12,983 bases of DNA from Dehalococcoidia bacterium (lineage in GTDB: Bacteria > Chloroflexota > Dehalococcoidia > UBA3495 > JAAXIE01). The DNA lies in contig JAAXIE010000193.1 in the NCBI GenBank assembly GCA_012270525.1, forward strand, positions 1 through 12,983. Direction: 5' to 3'. The notes beneath the pieces are model-generated. The model was not told where the DNA came from, made no database searches, and saw only the letters and a program-made list of their open reading frames with translations. This document shows, piece after piece, positions 1-8,178 of this stretch. The number at the start of each line of letters is the position of its first letter. Position 1 is the stretch's first letter. The translations under genes and the position numbers were made by a program.

Positions 1-30
1 CTGCTGAAGGTCGATGCCGATTAGGGACAA

Positions 31-519
31 CTAGGTTAGGCCCAACCCGTCACGCAGTTCCGCCAACTGTCCCAAGTGTTCCGCCCAGTGGCGGTCCATG
101 GCTCCGCCGATGAGGCGTTCCAAGGTGAAAGTCTGCGTGGTGCCACGGGCGGGCAAGTGCACGGGCAGGGACTTCTCGAAGTCGGCGTCGCTGGCGTCGT
201 CGATGACGCTTTCCAGGCCGGCGAGCACCGCTTCGACTTGCGCCATGATTTGCGCCATGTCGGTGCCTGCCCTGTCGCCACTGGTATCGGTCATATCGGG
301 AGCCAGGGTGAGCTCGCTGATTTCGTCCTGCAATACTGCCCGGGCTGCCGCGTGGATACCTCCCGGGGGGGTGTCCACCAAGTGATACAGGACCTCGCGG
401 GCGGACCATTCCTGGTCGCCAGGTTTCCAGTCGAGGCAGTAGTCCATGCCATCCAGCATTTTGGACAACTGGTCACGGGTGGCCTGTACCCGTTGTCGCA
501 GTTCTTCCCTGGTGGCCAT
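31..519 (-). CDS. DinB-superfamily (four-helix bundle) protein
   Basis: A 162-residue protein with the features of the DinB/YfiT-like fold, a four-helix bundle that usually binds a divalent metal through three histidines. The N-terminal region has the typical motif W38-S-A-R-E-V-L-Y-H46-L. The last helix has H144-x3-H148 followed by LGQL, so H46, H144 and H148 are the likely metal ligands. Family members include bacillithiol- or mycothiol-dependent transferases and many proteins of unknown activity, and nothing here identifies the substrate. The ATG start is supported by a strong Shine-Dalgarno AAGGAGG (minus strand, 525-531) five bases upstream, and by a good promoter about 40 bases further up. 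It has no signal peptide or membrane segment, so it is probably cytoplasmic. It is transcribed away from the SAM operon and is probably monocistronic within this view. Fold assignment is fairly sure; function is unknown. Confidence 0.85.
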   Translation of the reverse strand: MATREELRQRVQATRDQLSKMLDGMDYCLDWKPGDQEWSAREVLYHLVDTPPGGIHAAARAVLQDEISELTLAPDMTDTSGDRAGTDMAQIMAQVEAVLAGLESVIDDASDADFEKSLPVHLPARGTTQTFTLERLIGGAMDRHWAEHLGQLAELRDGLGLT

Positions 520-524
520 GGACG

Positions 525-531
525 CCTCCTT
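525..531 (-). promoter_or_regulatory. Ribosome binding site of the DinB-family gene
   Basis: AAGGAGG on the minus strand, five bases before the ATG at 519-517. It is near-perfectly complementary to the 16S rRNA 3' end and fixes the start codon. Confidence 0.8.
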
Positions 532-564
532 GTAGTAGTCGATCGTACGGGTCGAACTGTCGGC

Positions 565-593
565 ATTCTAGCATTGCCTACGCGCGCTCTCAA
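565..593 (-). promoter_or_regulatory. Predicted sigma-70 promoter for the DinB-family gene
   Basis: Reading the minus strand, TTGAGA (593-588) is followed by exactly 17 bases and then TAGAAT (570-565). A TG one base before the -10 gives an extended -10 element (TGCTAGAAT). The predicted transcription start near 558 leaves a 5' leader of about 40 bases containing the Shine-Dalgarno. Seen by inspection only. Confidence 0.65.
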
Positions 594-634
594 TGCAGAG
601 TTGGTCGGCGGGGTGTTAGGTGCCGCGTGCGACC

Positions 635-663
635 TTGACAAGAGGCGTGGTTTGGAATAACAT
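635..663 (+). promoter_or_regulatory. Predicted sigma-70 promoter for the SAM-cycle operon
   Basis: A consensus -35 TTGACA (635-640), a 17-base spacer and a -10 TAACAT (658-663; 4 of 6 matches to TATAAT). The predicted start near 670 lies about 20 bases before the first strand of riboswitch helix P1, so the whole aptamer would be transcribed. It is divergent from the DinB-gene promoter, with about 40 bases between the two -35 boxes. Confidence 0.7.
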
Positions 664-690
664 TCTGGCTGACAATTTAATCGGCGACCC

Positions 691-803
691 CCTTATCCAG
701 AGAGGCAGAGGGAACGGCCCCGCGAAGCCCAGCAACCGACCGGCTCATTGGAGCGCGGAACGGTGCCAAGTCCGGCCCCGGTGAGACCCGGGGAAAGATG
801 GGG
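691..803 (+). ncRNA. SAM-I (S-box) riboswitch aptamer
   Basis: The stretch matches the S-box aptamer core. Helix P1 pairs CCTTATC (691-697) with GATGGGG (797-803). It is followed by AGAGAGGCAGAGGGA (699-713), then GGCCC, GAA-CC and GCAACC of the P2 kink-turn and J2/3 region (716-737). The P3 arm includes CCG/CGG (736-738 with 761-763; 740-742 with 756-758) and GCTC/GAGC (743-746 with 751-754). The conserved GGTGCCAAGTCC lies at 762-773. P4 is CCCCGG/CCGGGG (776-781 with 788-793). The kink-turn and the P4 position favour SAM-I over SAM-IV. High SAM should stabilise P1 and switch the downstream operon off. Confidence 0.95.
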
Positions 804-822
804 AAGGGTTAATACCATTACT

Positions 823-847
823 GCTTCTCCAAGCGAGAAGCTTTTTT
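823..847 (+). terminator. Riboswitch expression platform: intrinsic terminator with competing antiterminator
   Basis: A perfect 7-bp stem, GCTTCTC (823-829) with GAGAAGC (835-841), has a 5-base loop and is followed at once by six T residues (842-847). An alternative 8-bp helix pairs TGGGGAAG (799-806) with CTTCTCCA (824-831). That antiterminator uses most of the 3' strand of aptamer P1 and the 5' strand of the terminator. SAM binding should hold P1, free the terminator and stop transcription before mtnA. Confidence 0.93.
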
Positions 848-882
848 CTTGTCTGGGGACCTGTCCGCCACCCATTCGCTCT

Positions 883-1938
883 ATGCCCGAAATTCAAGCG
901 ATAACCTATGCCGACGGCCAATTGGGGCTCCTTGACCAGACCCGTTTACCCATGGAGTCTCGTGTGGTCTGGACCGACGATTACCATGAGGTGATACGCT
1001 CGGTGCGGGCATTGCGTGTACGTGGGGCCCCCGCCTTGGGAGTCGCAGCCGCCTATGCGTTGGTGATGGCTGCTAATCACATAGAAGTTTCATCCCGCGA
1101 AGCATTTCTCGAAAGGCTGTGTGAGGCTGGGGCTGAGATAGCTTCGGCGAGGCCCACCGCGGTCAATATGGCGTGGGCCGTGGAGCGAATGCTAGGTGTG
1201 GCCCCTGAGGATAAGGACGTGGTCTCGATACGGGAGGCGTTGCTGGCCGAGGCGCAGGCGATCCAGCAGGAAGACGAGGATGCCAACCGCCGGATGGGGT
1301 CCCATGGGGCTGGCTTGATCCCGGCAGGCGGTGGCGTTCTGACTCATTGCAACACGGGTGCGTTGGCCACGGCAGGCTTCGGTACGGCATTGGGGGTAAT
1401 CCGGGCTGCTTGGGAAGGCGGCAAGTGGTTCCACGTCTTCGCCACGGAAACGCGTCCCGTTCTACAGGGAGCGAGGCTTACCACATGGGAACTGGTGCAG
1501 CTGGGGATTCCTGCGACCCTCATTGTGGACTCTGCAGCTGGGATGCTGATGCATCGCGGTGATATCGACTGCGTGATAACCGGTGCGGACCGCATAGCAG
1601 CGAATGGTGATACGGCGAACAAGATTGGCACCTATTCTCTGGCCGTGCTGGCCAAGGAGCATGGCCTGCCCTTCTACATAGCCGCTCCCACCAGCACTGT
1701 TGACCTGAACGTTGCTTCCGGCGACGAGATACCCATCGAGGAGCGGGACGTGGCCGAGGTTACGGGCTTCCGCGACTTGCGGACAGCCGCCGAGGGCATA
1801 GGCGCGCGCAACCCCGCCTTCGACGTCACGCCCCACCGCTACATCGATGCCATCATCACCGAGCATGGGGTAGTGCGTCCTCCCTACACCGAATCGCTCA
1901 ACCTGGCGGTCAGGGCCGCTGTCGAGGTCGAGGGGTAG
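883..1938 (+). CDS. mtnA: S-methyl-5-thioribose-1-phosphate isomerase
   Basis: Converts the aldose methylthioribose-1-phosphate into the ketose methylthioribulose-1-phosphate, the step after MTA phosphorolysis in methionine salvage; cytosolic. The 351-residue product has the usual family length. It shows RGAPALG (47-53), the catalytic cysteine in THCNTGALAT (Cys156) and the catalytic aspartate in GADRIAANGDTANKIGT (Asp236), equivalent to Cys160 and Asp240 of the Bacillus enzyme. These residues separate it from its relatives, the eIF2B regulatory subunits. I start at ATG 883 because the open frame extends back to a TTG at 748, which lies inside the riboswitch and before its terminator and so cannot encode the protein. 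No good Shine-Dalgarno is visible before 883. First gene of the SAM-cycle operon; mtnP begins five bases after its stop. Confidence 0.95.
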   Translation: MPEIQAITYADGQLGLLDQTRLPMESRVVWTDDYHEVIRSVRALRVRGAPALGVAAAYALVMAANHIEVSSREAFLERLCEAGAEIASARPTAVNMAWAVERMLGVAPEDKDVVSIREALLAEAQAIQQEDEDANRRMGSHGAGLIPAGGGVLTHCNTGALATAGFGTALGVIRAAWEGGKWFHVFATETRPVLQGARLTTWELVQLGIPATLIVDSAAGMLMHRGDIDCVITGADRIAANGDTANKIGTYSLAVLAKEHGLPFYIAAPTSTVDLNVASGDEIPIEERDVAEVTGFRDLRTAAEGIGARNPAFDVTPHRYIDAIITEHGVVRPPYTESLNLAVRAAVEVEG

Positions 1939-1943
1939 CTGCC

Positions 1944-2804
1944 ATGACTCCCCGCATAGGGATCGTGGGAGGCAGTGGCCTGTATGCGATGGAAGGCTTG
2001 ACCGACGCGCGGTCTGTGGACGTAGATACACCGTTTGGCAAGCCGAGCGATTCCATTATCGTGGGGCAACTGGTGGACGTCCCCGTAGCCTTCCTGCCAC
2101 GTCATGGTCGCGGTCACCGGATCAGCCCCACCAACCTGCCGGTCCGAGCCAACATCTATGCGTTGAAGACGCTTGGTGTGGAGCGATTGATATCCGTCAG
2201 TGCTGTGGGCAGTCTCAAGGAGGAGTTGCGACCCCTGGATGTGGTGGTGCCCGACCAGCTAATAGACCGAACCTATAGCCGCGTCAGCACCTTCTTCGAG
2301 GATGGCATCGTGGGGCATATCTCGTTTGCCAATCCGTTCTGCCCCACTCTGAGCGGTCTGTTGTGCGACGCGGTCTCTGGTGCGGGAATCACCACGCATA
2401 TGGGAGGGACCTGCATTGTGATGGAAGGGCCAGCCTTCTCCACAGTAGCCGAGTCGAACATGTACCGCTCGTGGGGGGCCGACATCATCGGCATGACCGC
2501 CCTGCCGGAGGCCAAGCTGGCCCGGGAGGCGGAGATATGTTACGCCACGATGGCTTGCGTCACCGATTACGACGTCTGGCACAGCACCGAGGAGCAGGTG
2601 AGCATAGAGGTTGTGGTGGCCAACCTGCTGAAGAACGTAAAGGCTTCGCAAGAAGCGCTGCGACGACTGGTGCCTGCGCTTCCCGTGGAGCGCCGGTGCG
2701 ACTGCGGGTCGGCCATGCGAGATGCGGTGATTACTTCACGGGACGCCATCCCGGCAGAAGCGAAGAGGCAATTGGAACCCATCATCGGCAAGTACATCGA
2801 ATAG
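1944..2804 (+). CDS. mtnP: S-methyl-5'-thioadenosine phosphorylase
   Basis: Cleaves methylthioadenosine with phosphate to adenine and methylthioribose-1-phosphate, which is the substrate of the upstream mtnA product. The 286 residues fit the PNP/MTAP phosphorylase family. Phosphate-binding motifs are GGSGLY (9-14) and RHGRGH (53-58). Ribose and base contacts lie in EGPAFST (161-167), MTALPEAKLAREA (184-196) and TDYDVW (207-212); an Asp pair like DYD marks preference for 6-amino purines, as in human MTAP. A C-x-C pair (Cys252, Cys254) near the C-terminus resembles the disulfide motif of some thermophilic archaeal MTAPs. The start ATG follows AGGGG (1931-1935) at 8 bases. Some homologs also accept adenosine or inosine, so broader activity is possible. 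Confidence 0.94.
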   Translation: MTPRIGIVGGSGLYAMEGLTDARSVDVDTPFGKPSDSIIVGQLVDVPVAFLPRHGRGHRISPTNLPVRANIYALKTLGVERLISVSAVGSLKEELRPLDVVVPDQLIDRTYSRVSTFFEDGIVGHISFANPFCPTLSGLLCDAVSGAGITTHMGGTCIVMEGPAFSTVAESNMYRSWGADIIGMTALPEAKLAREAEICYATMACVTDYDVWHSTEEQVSIEVVVANLLKNVKASQEALRRLVPALPVERRCDCGSAMRDAVITSRDAIPAEAKRQLEPIIGKYIE

Positions 2805-2820
2805 CCAAAAGCACCAGCGT

Positions 2821-2826
2821 AGGAGG
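2821..2826 (+). promoter_or_regulatory. Ribosome binding site of the rhodanese gene
   Basis: AGGAGG four bases before ATG 2831. It sets the rhodanese start within an open frame that extends far upstream through mtnP. Confidence 0.8.
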
Positions 2827-2830
2827 ACCA

Positions 2831-4484
<1,654 letters not shown>

Positions 4485-4492
4485 TTCAGTGC

Positions 4493-4499
4493 GGAGGAG
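4493..4499 (+). promoter_or_regulatory. Ribosome binding site of metK
   Basis: GGAGGAG six bases before ATG 4506. It favours this start over an in-frame ATG at 4521, five codons later. Confidence 0.7.
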
Positions 4500-4505
4500 T
4501 TTCGA

Positions 4506-5726
4506 ATGAGTTTTACGTTCATGGAGTCCCCATCGTATCTGCTGACTTCGGAGTCGGTGACCGAGGGGCACCCGGACAAGCTTTGCGATCAGATTTCAGA
4601 CGCGGTGCTGGATACTGTGCTGCGAGACGACCCCATGGGACGGGTGGCATGCGAAACGGTGGCGACAAAGAACCTTGTGATGGTCACGGGTGAGATCACC
4701 ACTAACTCCAGCTTGGACTTCAATAGCATCGCCCGGGACGTGGTGAAGGGGATTGGCTACACCGATGTGAAGTACGGGCTTGACGGGCGTTCGTGCGGGG
4801 TAATTGCCCACGTCAGTCGACAGTCGGCCGACATCAGCAGCGGGGTCACCACTTCACTGGAGCACCGTGGGCAGGCGGCTGCGGATGCACGGAGGGCCAC
4901 CGGAGCAGGAGACCAAGGCATGATGGTCGGGTTCGCCTGCAACGAGACCGACGCCTTGATGCCGTTGACCGTGGACCTTTCCCATCGCTTGGTGCAGTGC
5001 TTGGCCAAGGTCCGGAAGAATGGAACCCTTCCCTATCTCGGTCCGGATGGCAAGTCCCAGGTGACGGTCGAATATCGCTACGGAAAGCCCCACCGGGTGG
5101 AGGCGGTAGTGATAAGCACGCAGCACGAGGACGCAGACGACCGGGCGGTGTTCACCGAGCAGATACGCGGGGATATCATCGACCACGTCATCGCGCCAGT
5201 CGTTCCAGCCCATATGCTGGACGAAAAGACCAAGTACTATGTGAACCCCAGTGGCTGGTTCGTGATCGGCGGTCCAGAAGGAGATACCGGACTCACTGGA
5301 CGCAAGATTCTGGTGGACACCTATGGTGGGATTGCGCGCCATGGGGGAGGAGCGTTCTCGGGTAAAGACCCCACCAAGGTAGACCGTTCGGGTGCGTATG
5401 CTGCCCGTTACGTGGCCAAGAACATCGTGGCCGCAGGCCTAGCCGACCGGGCGGAAGTCATCGTTTCCTATGCCATCGGGGTCGCGGAGCCCATTTCGGT
5501 TTCGGTGGAGACCTTTGACACCAATCACGTGCCGAATAGCAAGTTCGATGATCTAGTGCGGGATAATTTCGACCTGCGCCCGGGTGCGATCATCGAGGAC
5601 CTGGACCTGCGCCGTCCGATATACCAGAAGACGGCGGCCTATGGGCACTTTGGTCGTACCGACCTCGACCTGCCGTGGGAGCGCACCGACAAGGCGGAAA
5701 TCCTCCGCAGTAAGGCTGGCCTGTAG
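4506..5726 (+). CDS. metK: S-adenosylmethionine synthetase (methionine adenosyltransferase)
   Basis: Makes SAM from methionine and ATP with release of phosphate and pyrophosphate; cytosolic. The 406 residues are full length for bacterial MetK (about 380-410). The N-terminal [19 protein letters not shown] (15-33) contains the catalytic His22. GAGDQG (133-138) and the phosphate-binding [19 protein letters not shown] (280-298) are the two family signatures. The C-terminal domain with [16 protein letters not shown] (369-384) is intact. It is the last gene of the riboswitch-controlled block, 21 bases after ahcY. Repression by SAM would therefore be direct product feedback on its own synthesis. No missing key residue was seen. 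Confidence 0.97.
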   Translation: MSFTFMESPSYLLTSESVTEGHPDKLCDQISDAVLDTVLRDDPMGRVACETVATKNLVMVTGEITTNSSLDFNSIARDVVKGIGYTDVKYGLDGRSCGVIAHVSRQSADISSGVTTSLEHRGQAAADARRATGAGDQGMMVGFACNETDALMPLTVDLSHRLVQCLAKVRKNGTLPYLGPDGKSQVTVEYRYGKPHRVEAVVISTQHEDADDRAVFTEQIRGDIIDHVIAPVVPAHMLDEKTKYYVNPSGWFVIGGPEGDTGLTGRKILVDTYGGIARHGGGAFSGKDPTKVDRSGAYAARYVAKNIVAAGLADRAEVIVSYAIGVAEPISVSVETFDTNHVPNSKFDDLVRDNFDLRPGAIIEDLDLRRPIYQKTAAYGHFGRTDLDLPWERTDKAEILRSKAGL

Positions 5727-5729
5727 ATT

Positions 5730-5749
5730 CCTCAGGCTTGAGCCTGAGG
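5730..5749 (+). other. Intergenic hairpin between metK and the phosphohexomutase gene
   Basis: A perfect 8-bp stem, CCTCAGGC (5730-5737) with GCCTGAGG (5742-5749), with a TTGA loop, starts three bases after the metK stop codon. It is not followed by a T-tract but by GGGCTC, so it is not a classic intrinsic terminator. It could be a weak or factor-assisted terminator, a 3'-end stabiliser or a processing site. Confidence 0.5.
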
Positions 5750-5783
5750 GGGCTCACCAACGAATATTCTTTGAGGGGTGGGC

Positions 5784-7211
5784 ATGAGCACTGCCGATGC
5801 TATCAAGTTTGGCACTGATGGCTGGCGGGGTCTTATCGCCCGCGACTTCACCTTCGAGAACGTTGCGCGCTGCGCCCAAGGCATCGCCACCTATCTGCAG
5901 CGGGAGGGAAACAGTTCCCAAGGGCTGGTGATCGGGTATGACACCCGATTTGGCTCGCGCGAGTTCGCCGAGTGCATAGCCGAGGTGGCGACGGCTAACG
6001 GGATACCCGTATTCCTCTGCGACCGTCCTGCGCCCACGCCGGTGGTCTCGTACCAGGTACTGGTGCGAAAAGCGGCGGGTGGGGCCATGGTCACCGCCAG
6101 TCACAACCCTCCATTGTGGAACGGGATCAAGTTCAAGCCAGATTATGCTGGCAGTGCCACGCCGGAGATCACCGATGCCCTCGAATTCCATATAAGAGAC
6201 CGGCGTATGGAAACCCCGTCAAGCATGGCCCTGGATGATGCGAGGGACGATGGGCTGGTGCATGATTGCAATCCCATCCCCGACTACTTGTCCCAAGTGG
6301 AGTCGTTGCTGGACTTGTCGACCGTCCGGTCGGCAGGCCTGAATGTGCTGGTCGACAACATGCACGGGGCCGGGGCTGGTTATTTCTCGACGATCCTACG
6401 GGGAGGGAGTACCTCGGTCACGGAGATGCGGGCGGAGATCAATCCTTCCTTTCCCGGAATGGGCCAGCCCGAACCCATCGACCGGAACCTGAGACAGTTG
6501 ATGGCGGCGGTACCCGAAACGGGAGCCGACGTCGGGATCGCCTTGGACGGGGACGCTGACCGGCTGGGAGTGGTAGATGAACGGGGTGCATTCGTTTCGA
6601 CCCTGCAGACATTCGCGCTGCTCACCCTCTACCTGCTGGAGGTTGAAGGGAAGCGTGGCACACTGGTCCGCTCGCTGAACAACACGGCGATGATCGACCG
6701 GTTGGCGGGTCTGTACGGAGTTGAGGTGAGGGAAACCAGAGTGGGCTTCAAGTACATCAGCCCGCTGCTGATGGAACCGGGAACCCTGGCCGGTGGTGAG
6801 GAGAGCGGGGGCTATGGCTTCAGTGGACATATCCCGGAGCGGGACGGAATCCTCAGCGGGCTTTATTTTCTGGCGTCGATGGCGAGACTGGGCAAGAGAC
6901 CCTCGGAGTTGGTGGAGCATCTCTTCAGCCTGGTGGGACCGCACTACTATGACCGGCAGGATGCGCCCTTCTCACCGGCAGACCGGGCCTCCATACTGCA
7001 GAAGCTGGAGTCGGAGAACGTCGCCGAGGTGGCCGGGCTACCGGTCAGGGGCAGTGACGCCATAGACGGGCGGCGCTATTTGTTCGACAACGCATGGGTG
7101 CTGATCAGGTTCTCCGGCACCGAGCCGCTGTTGAGAATCTATGCGGAAGCTGACTGCCGGGAAAAGGTGCAACAGATACTCAGTGGCACTGCGTCGTTCT
7201 TGGGCATCTAA
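5784..7211 (+). CDS. Phosphoglucomutase/phosphomannomutase-family phosphohexomutase
   Basis: An alpha-D-phosphohexomutase that moves phosphate between C1 and C6 of a hexose through a phosphoserine and a bisphosphorylated intermediate; cytosolic. The 475-residue protein has all four domains. FGTDGWRG (9-16) opens the protein. TASHNP (104-109) carries the phosphorylated Ser106. DGDADR (255-260) binds Mg2+. GEESGG (338-343) is the sugar-binding loop, and RFSGTEPLLRIYAE (442-455) binds phosphate. The sugar loop differs from GEMSGH of Pseudomonas PMM/PGM and from typical GlmM, so glucose, mannose or glucosamine specificity cannot be assigned. ATG 5784 is preceded by GAGGGG (5773-5778) at five bases; a GTG at 5778 is less likely. 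It is 57 bases after metK and may be read through from that operon or have its own unseen promoter. Confidence 0.92.
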   Translation: MSTADAIKFGTDGWRGLIARDFTFENVARCAQGIATYLQREGNSSQGLVIGYDTRFGSREFAECIAEVATANGIPVFLCDRPAPTPVVSYQVLVRKAAGGAMVTASHNPPLWNGIKFKPDYAGSATPEITDALEFHIRDRRMETPSSMALDDARDDGLVHDCNPIPDYLSQVESLLDLSTVRSAGLNVLVDNMHGAGAGYFSTILRGGSTSVTEMRAEINPSFPGMGQPEPIDRNLRQLMAAVPETGADVGIALDGDADRLGVVDERGAFVSTLQTFALLTLYLLEVEGKRGTLVRSLNNTAMIDRLAGLYGVEVRETRVGFKYISPLLMEPGTLAGGEESGGYGFSGHIPERDGILSGLYFLASMARLGKRPSELVEHLFSLVGPHYYDRQDAPFSPADRASILQKLESENVAEVAGLPVRGSDAIDGRRYLFDNAWVLIRFSGTEPLLRIYAEADCREKVQQILSGTASFLGI

Positions 7212-7216
7212 GAGGA

Positions 7217-7251
7217 CCAGGCCAGCCGCTTAGATACTGACTTTGGCCTGG
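7217..7251. terminator. Candidate terminator hairpin between convergent operons
   Basis: A perfect 8-bp stem, CCAGGCCA (7217-7224) with TGGCCTGG (7244-7251), and a 19-base loop, five bases after the phosphohexomutase stop. The position between convergent genes suits a shared terminator. The plus strand after the stem is GGGGAAGGGG and the minus strand TCCTCTTA, so there is no proper T-tract and the call is tentative. The rest of 7252-7304 holds nothing I can support beyond a weak 5-bp stem at 7272-7287. Confidence 0.4.
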
Positions 7252-7304
7252 GGGAAGGGGAGGCGCGGCACCTCGTTCAGACACGAGTCAACTGGTTAGC
7301 GGTG

Positions 7305-7712
7305 CTAGCGCTTGGTGTACTGGGGTGCGCGACGAGCACGCTTCAGGCCGTATTTCTTGCTTTCCTTGATGCGCATGTCGCGGGTGAGGAACCCGTGGCG
7401 GCGCAGTTCGGGCTTCAATGTTTCGTCGTAGGCTACAAGAGCCCAGGCGATGCCGTGACGGATGGCATCGGCTTGGGCTGATGGACCACCTCCCTGCACC
7501 TTGGCCCTGATGGTAAAGCGATCGCGCAGGTTGGTAACGCGCAGGGGCTCCTGGGTCTGCTGACGCCATATCGGCCAGGAGATGGCTTCGTCCAAGGGCT
7601 TCCCGTTCACCTGGTCCTGGGTAGCTTCCCCTGGGTACAGGCGCACGCGGGCAATGGCGGTCTTGCGTTTCCCGGTCCCGTAGTAATACTGCTGGTTGGC
7701 CTGCTGCACCAA
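7305..7712 (-). CDS. rpsI: 30S ribosomal protein S9 (uS9)
   Basis: Small-subunit head protein whose C-terminal tail reaches the P-site tRNA. The 135 residues show the family start YYGTGKRKTAIARVRL (10-25), the GGG-x3-Q-x2-AIRHGIA signature near residues 74-88, and the C-terminal KKYGLKRARRAPQYTKR ending in the arginine that contacts P-site tRNA. The familiar ERKKYG reads ESKKYG here. The start is TTG (7712-7710) or the adjacent GTG (7709-7707); no ATG is available in this region, and an AGGT eight bases before the TTG is the best ribosome site. It lies 25 bases after rplM and is the last gene of the minus-strand block. Confidence 0.96.
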   Translation of the reverse strand: MVQQANQQYYYGTGKRKTAIARVRLYPGEATQDQVNGKPLDEAISWPIWRQQTQEPLRVTNLRDRFTIRAKVQGGGPSAQADAIRHGIAWALVAYDETLKPELRRHGFLTRDMRIKESKKYGLKRARRAPQYTKR

Positions 7713-7737
7713 TGTAAATTACCTACGCCTTCTTCAC

Positions 7738-8178
7738 CTATTCGCTGTCGGGGGCTTTCCTGACCTGTGACTGGTGGGGATGGCTATCACCTGAGTATAC
7801 CTTAAGCCTTCTCAGCATGTCGCGGCCGCGCTTGTTGGCTGGGAGCATGCCACGCACTGCGAGCTTGATGACCCGGTCGGGATGCTGTTCCAGCATGTCG
7901 CGCAACAGGAAGCTCTTCAGGTTTCCCACGTAGCCGCTGTGGCGATAGTAGGTCTTCTGGGTCATCTTGCGGCCCGTCACTCTGATCTGTTCCGCGTTGA
8001 TGACGACGACGTAGTCGCCGGTCAACTGGTGAGCGGTATAGGTCGGTTTGTCCTTGCCTTGCAACATTCTGGCGATGCGGACGGCCATGCGTCCCAAGGT
8101 CTGGTTGGAGGCATCCATAACGTGCCATTGGGGTTGCAAGTCCGCGGGGCGGGCTGAGTAAGTCCTTATTCTCTTCAT
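7738..8178 (-). CDS. rplM: 50S ribosomal protein L13 (uL13)
   Basis: Early-assembling large-subunit protein that binds 23S rRNA. The 146-residue product has typical length. It shows the diagnostic order GQ-like NQTLGRMA (25-32), GDYVVVINAEQIRVTGRK (54-71), KTYYRHSGYVGNLKS (75-89), AVRGMLPANKRGRDMLRRLK (107-126) and the HPH-x2-Q motif (SHPHQSQ) near the C-terminus. Its ATG (8178-8176) overlaps the truA stop in the four-base arrangement ATGA, which suggests translational coupling. It has a modest GGAG about 11 bases upstream inside truA. It pairs with rpsI in the usual rplM-rpsI order. Confidence 0.97.
   Translation of the reverse strand: MKRIRTYSARPADLQPQWHVMDASNQTLGRMAVRIARMLQGKDKPTYTAHQLTGDYVVVINAEQIRVTGRKMTQKTYYRHSGYVGNLKSFLLRDMLEQHPDRVIKLAVRGMLPANKRGRDMLRRLKVYSGDSHPHQSQVRKAPDSE

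Noticed and set aside
76..660. A 194-codon plus-strand open frame across the DinB-family gene and the promoter region
   Set aside because: The opposite strand encodes a protein with clear DinB motifs, a strong ribosome site and a promoter. This frame would run through the predicted SAM-operon promoter.
691..803. SAM-IV instead of SAM-I class for the riboswitch
   Set aside because: The kink-turn-like P2 sequence and a P4 arm directly before the P1 3' strand match SAM-I better, although only a covariance-model search would settle it.
5738..5770. Possible promoter TTGAGC/TATTCT before the phosphohexomutase gene
   Set aside because: The spacer would be 21 bases and the first box lies inside the hairpin; not convincing.
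7252..7304. Possible small RNA or tRNA in the convergent gap
   Set aside because: No cloverleaf, T-loop consensus or stable fold could be drawn; only a 5-bp stem at 7272-7287.
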